15,137 nt of DNA, taken from assembly GCA_964579675.1 (NCBI GenBank), contig CAZOIA010000140.1, positions 1 through 15,137 of the forward strand, read 5' to 3'. Shown piece by piece: positions 13,506 through 15,137 of the stretch. Made by a program: the position numbers and the translations under genes. Under the pieces are notes generated by a model. The model was not told where the DNA came from and ran no database searches. It saw only the letters and a program-made list of their open reading frames with translations. Position 1 is the stretch's first letter; each line of letters opens with the position of its first letter. This stretch comes from CAZOIA01 sp964579675 (GTDB lineage: Bacteria; Planctomycetota; Phycisphaerae; UBA1845; PWPN01).

Positions 13506-14942
13506 ATGTCTGACTCCGACAACGACCGACTGGCCCGGACGAGGTCGATGCTCGAATGCCATGGTCAGAGCCATCTGCTGGCCCACTGGCCCGCGCTCGG
13601 CGACGATGAGCGCCGCGCCCTTCTGGACGACATCGAACAGGTCAACTTCGCCGGCCTGGAGGAGCTGATTGACCGGCACGTCCGATCGGATCGGCCGTTT
13701 GTGCTGCCGGAGGACATTCAGCCCGCCCCGTTCTATCCCGCCCGTCCGGGAATCGACCTCGTCGGCAAGTACGCCGACGCCGTCAAGCGCGGGATTTCGC
13801 TCATCCGCAGGAACAAGGTCGCCGCTTTCACCGTGGCCGGCGGTCAGGGTACCCGGCTCGGGTTCGACGGGCCCAAGGGCGCGTTTCCCATTTCCCCGGT
13901 CCGCAGCAAGCCGCTGTTCCAGCTCTTCGCGGAGTTCCTCCGCGGGGCCAACCGGCGCTACGGCTCGGACCTGCGGTGGTATATCATGACCAGCCCGCAG
14001 AACGACGCTGATACGCGGGCGTTCTTCGCCGACAACGACTTCTTCGGCCTCAGGCCGGATCGGGTGCGTTTCTTCCAGCAGGGCGTGATGCCGGCCTTTT
14101 CTCCCGACGGCAGGATCCTGCTCGCCGAGAAGCATCGGGTGGCGTTTGGGCCGGACGGCCACGGAGGCAGCCTGCTGGCGCTGCGGCGATCCGGTGCCCT
14201 GAGCGAGATGGCCGACGCCGGCGTCGAATACCTCAGCTACTGGCAGGTGGACAACCCACTGGTCAAGCTCATCGATCCGCTGTTCATCGGCCTGCACGAA
14301 CTCACCGGCTCGGAGATGTCCAGCAAGACCATCCCCAAGATCGACGACCTCGAACGGGTGGGGAACTTCGTGGCGGGCGACGGCACAATGCAGGTGATCG
14401 AGTACTCCGACCTGCCCCGGGAGCTGGCCCATGCCCGAGACGAGCAGGGAAGACGCCGGTTCGACGCCGGCAGCATCGCCATTCACGTCCTGAGCCGGTC
14501 GTTTGTTGAACGACTCACCGCCGACGCGGAGCAATTCGCCCTGCCCTGGCATCGTGCCGCCAAGAAGGTACGGTGCTTGGACGAGGCGGGCAGGCCGGTG
14601 GAGCCGGAGAAGCCCAACGCGGTCAAACTCGAGAGCTTCATTTTCGACGCGGTGCCGATGGCCGCCCGTCCCCTGATTCTCCAAACCGTTCGGGCCGAGG
14701 AGTTCAGCCCGGTCAAGAACGAGACCGGCGTGGACAGTACCGAGACCGCCCGGCGGGATCTGAACCGTCGGGCCGCCGCCTGGCTCGAGGCGGCGGGTTT
14801 CCACGTGCCCAGGCGCGACGACGGCGAACCCGACGGCGTGTTCGAGATCAGTCCACTGCTGGCCCTGGATGCCGCCCACCTTCGCGAACGGATGCTGCAC
14901 CCGCCCCCCGTGACCCCCGGTGAGCGGCATTACTGGGAGTAG
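13506..14942 (+). CDS. UDP-sugar pyrophosphorylase, UAP1/UDPGP family
   Basis: Cytoplasmic nucleotidyltransferase of the eukaryote-like UDPGP family, predicted to make a UDP-sugar (UDP-N-acetylglucosamine or UDP-glucose) from UTP and sugar 1-phosphate. Counting from ATG 13506, the UTP-binding loop TVAGGQGTRLGFDGPKGAFP lies at 109-128 and matches the UAP1-type L-x-GGQGTRLG-x-x-x-PKG pattern. YIMTSPQND (about 159-167), FFQQGVMPAF (about 188-197), LSYWQVDNPLVK (about 240-251) and KTIPKIDD follow in the family order. An N-terminal helical region (LARTRSMLECHGQSHLL...) is typical of UAP1. The length of 478 residues is normal. Neither ATG 13506 nor the in-frame GTG 13491 has a good ribosome-binding site, so the start is uncertain by five residues. 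The exact sugar is not settled by sequence. Confidence 0.9.
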   Translation: MSDSDNDRLARTRSMLECHGQSHLLAHWPALGDDERRALLDDIEQVNFAGLEELIDRHVRSDRPFVLPEDIQPAPFYPARPGIDLVGKYADAVKRGISLIRRNKVAAFTVAGGQGTRLGFDGPKGAFPISPVRSKPLFQLFAEFLRGANRRYGSDLRWYIMTSPQNDADTRAFFADNDFFGLRPDRVRFFQQGVMPAFSPDGRILLAEKHRVAFGPDGHGGSLLALRRSGALSEMADAGVEYLSYWQVDNPLVKLIDPLFIGLHELTGSEMSSKTIPKIDDLERVGNFVAGDGTMQVIEYSDLPRELAHARDEQGRRRFDAGSIAIHVLSRSFVERLTADAEQFALPWHRAAKKVRCLDEAGRPVEPEKPNAVKLESFIFDAVPMAARPLILQTVRAEEFSPVKNETGVDSTETARRDLNRRAAAWLEAAGFHVPRRDDGEPDGVFEISPLLALDAAHLRERMLHPPPVTPGERHYWE

Positions 14943-15003
14943 GCCGGAGCGAACATGGAGAGGGCCACAGGGTCCCAGAGCGCGAGAGGGCGCGACCGAA
15001 AGC

Positions 15004-15070
15004 GAGAACCCAGTCCCCGGCTCCTCGTTTGGCCGCCACCCGCCGGGGGCGCGTCACGTCCTCGGTTCTC
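15004..15070. other. Nested inverted repeats downstream of the UDPGP gene
   Basis: GAGAACC (15004-15010) pairs with GGTTCTC (15064-15070), and inside it CCCCGG (15015-15020) pairs with CCGGGG (15043-15048). The structure encloses the degenerate repeat copy. It has no T-tract. It could be a structured 3' end or a feature of the repeat element. Apart from this and the repeat, 14943-15137 shows no gene. Confidence 0.45.
15020..15046. repeat. Degenerate copy of the 34-base repeat core
   Basis: GCTCCTCGTTTGG...CCACCCGCCGG matches the 27-base core at 2111-2248 at 21 of 27 positions and is followed by GGGCGCG, like the GGAGCGCG after the last tandem copy. A leader AGCGCGAGAGGG starts at 14979, 41 bases before the core; the corresponding distance at the first site is 42 bases. 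Confidence 0.7.
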
Positions 15071-15137
15071 CCGGCTTTCAATGACGGGTGCGTGACAGTT
15101 CCGGCGGGGACCTTCGGGCGGAGAAGGGGACGGCACC

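Noticed and set aside
13482..14930. 482-codon open frame on the minus strand opposite the UDPGP-family gene
   Set aside because: It is antisense to well-conserved UDPGP motifs, its own translation shows no family signature, and the promoter in this region points the other way.

Overview
The window looks like chromosomal DNA from a high-GC, Gram-negative-type bacterium, most plausibly a planctomycete. This is an inference from gene content: exported HEAT-repeat and FG-GAP proteins, a Tat-exported sulfatase-fold enzyme, a GHL10-like glycoside hydrolase, a eukaryote-like UDP-sugar pyrophosphorylase and a CsrA. No rRNA, tRNA, CRISPR array, transposase gene or phage gene is visible. Genes are densely packed and no gene-free stretch exceeds 300 bases.

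Layout. (1) 1-2029: the end of a ribose/sugar-type ABC importer operon, with a permease (cut by the left edge) followed by a lipoprotein-type substrate-binding protein. (2) 2030-2267: a gap holding four copies of a 34-base repeat, with a degenerate relative of the same composite element after the last gene (14957-15052). (3) 2268-3257: an RluA-family pseudouridine synthase converging on, and overlapping, a small divergent csrA on the minus strand. (4) 3287-6977: divergent promoters, then homoserine dehydrogenase, followed 12 bases later by a large secreted HEAT-repeat protein. (5) 7066-11940: three exported proteins in a row, namely a seven-bladed FG-GAP propeller, a sulfatase-fold enzyme with Thr at the nucleophile position, and a GHL10-like TIM-barrel hydrolase. 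They suggest polysaccharide or glycoconjugate turnover outside the cytoplasm. (6) 11882-11972: a REP-like element with a perfect 21-base inverted repeat, lying across the hydrolase 3' end and supplying its stop codon. (7) 12019-13300 on the minus strand: a DinB-fold protein followed by a lower-GC, membrane-anchored coiled-coil protein of unknown function. (8) 13423-14942: a well-formed promoter and a UDPGP/UAP1-like nucleotidyltransferase.

The observations most worth following are the composite intergenic repeat found twice after genes, the REP-like palindrome that has reshaped a C-terminus, the Thr-for-Cys sulfatase active site, and the CsrA that lacks the usual Arg6. I found no clear new multi-gene defence or biosynthetic system.
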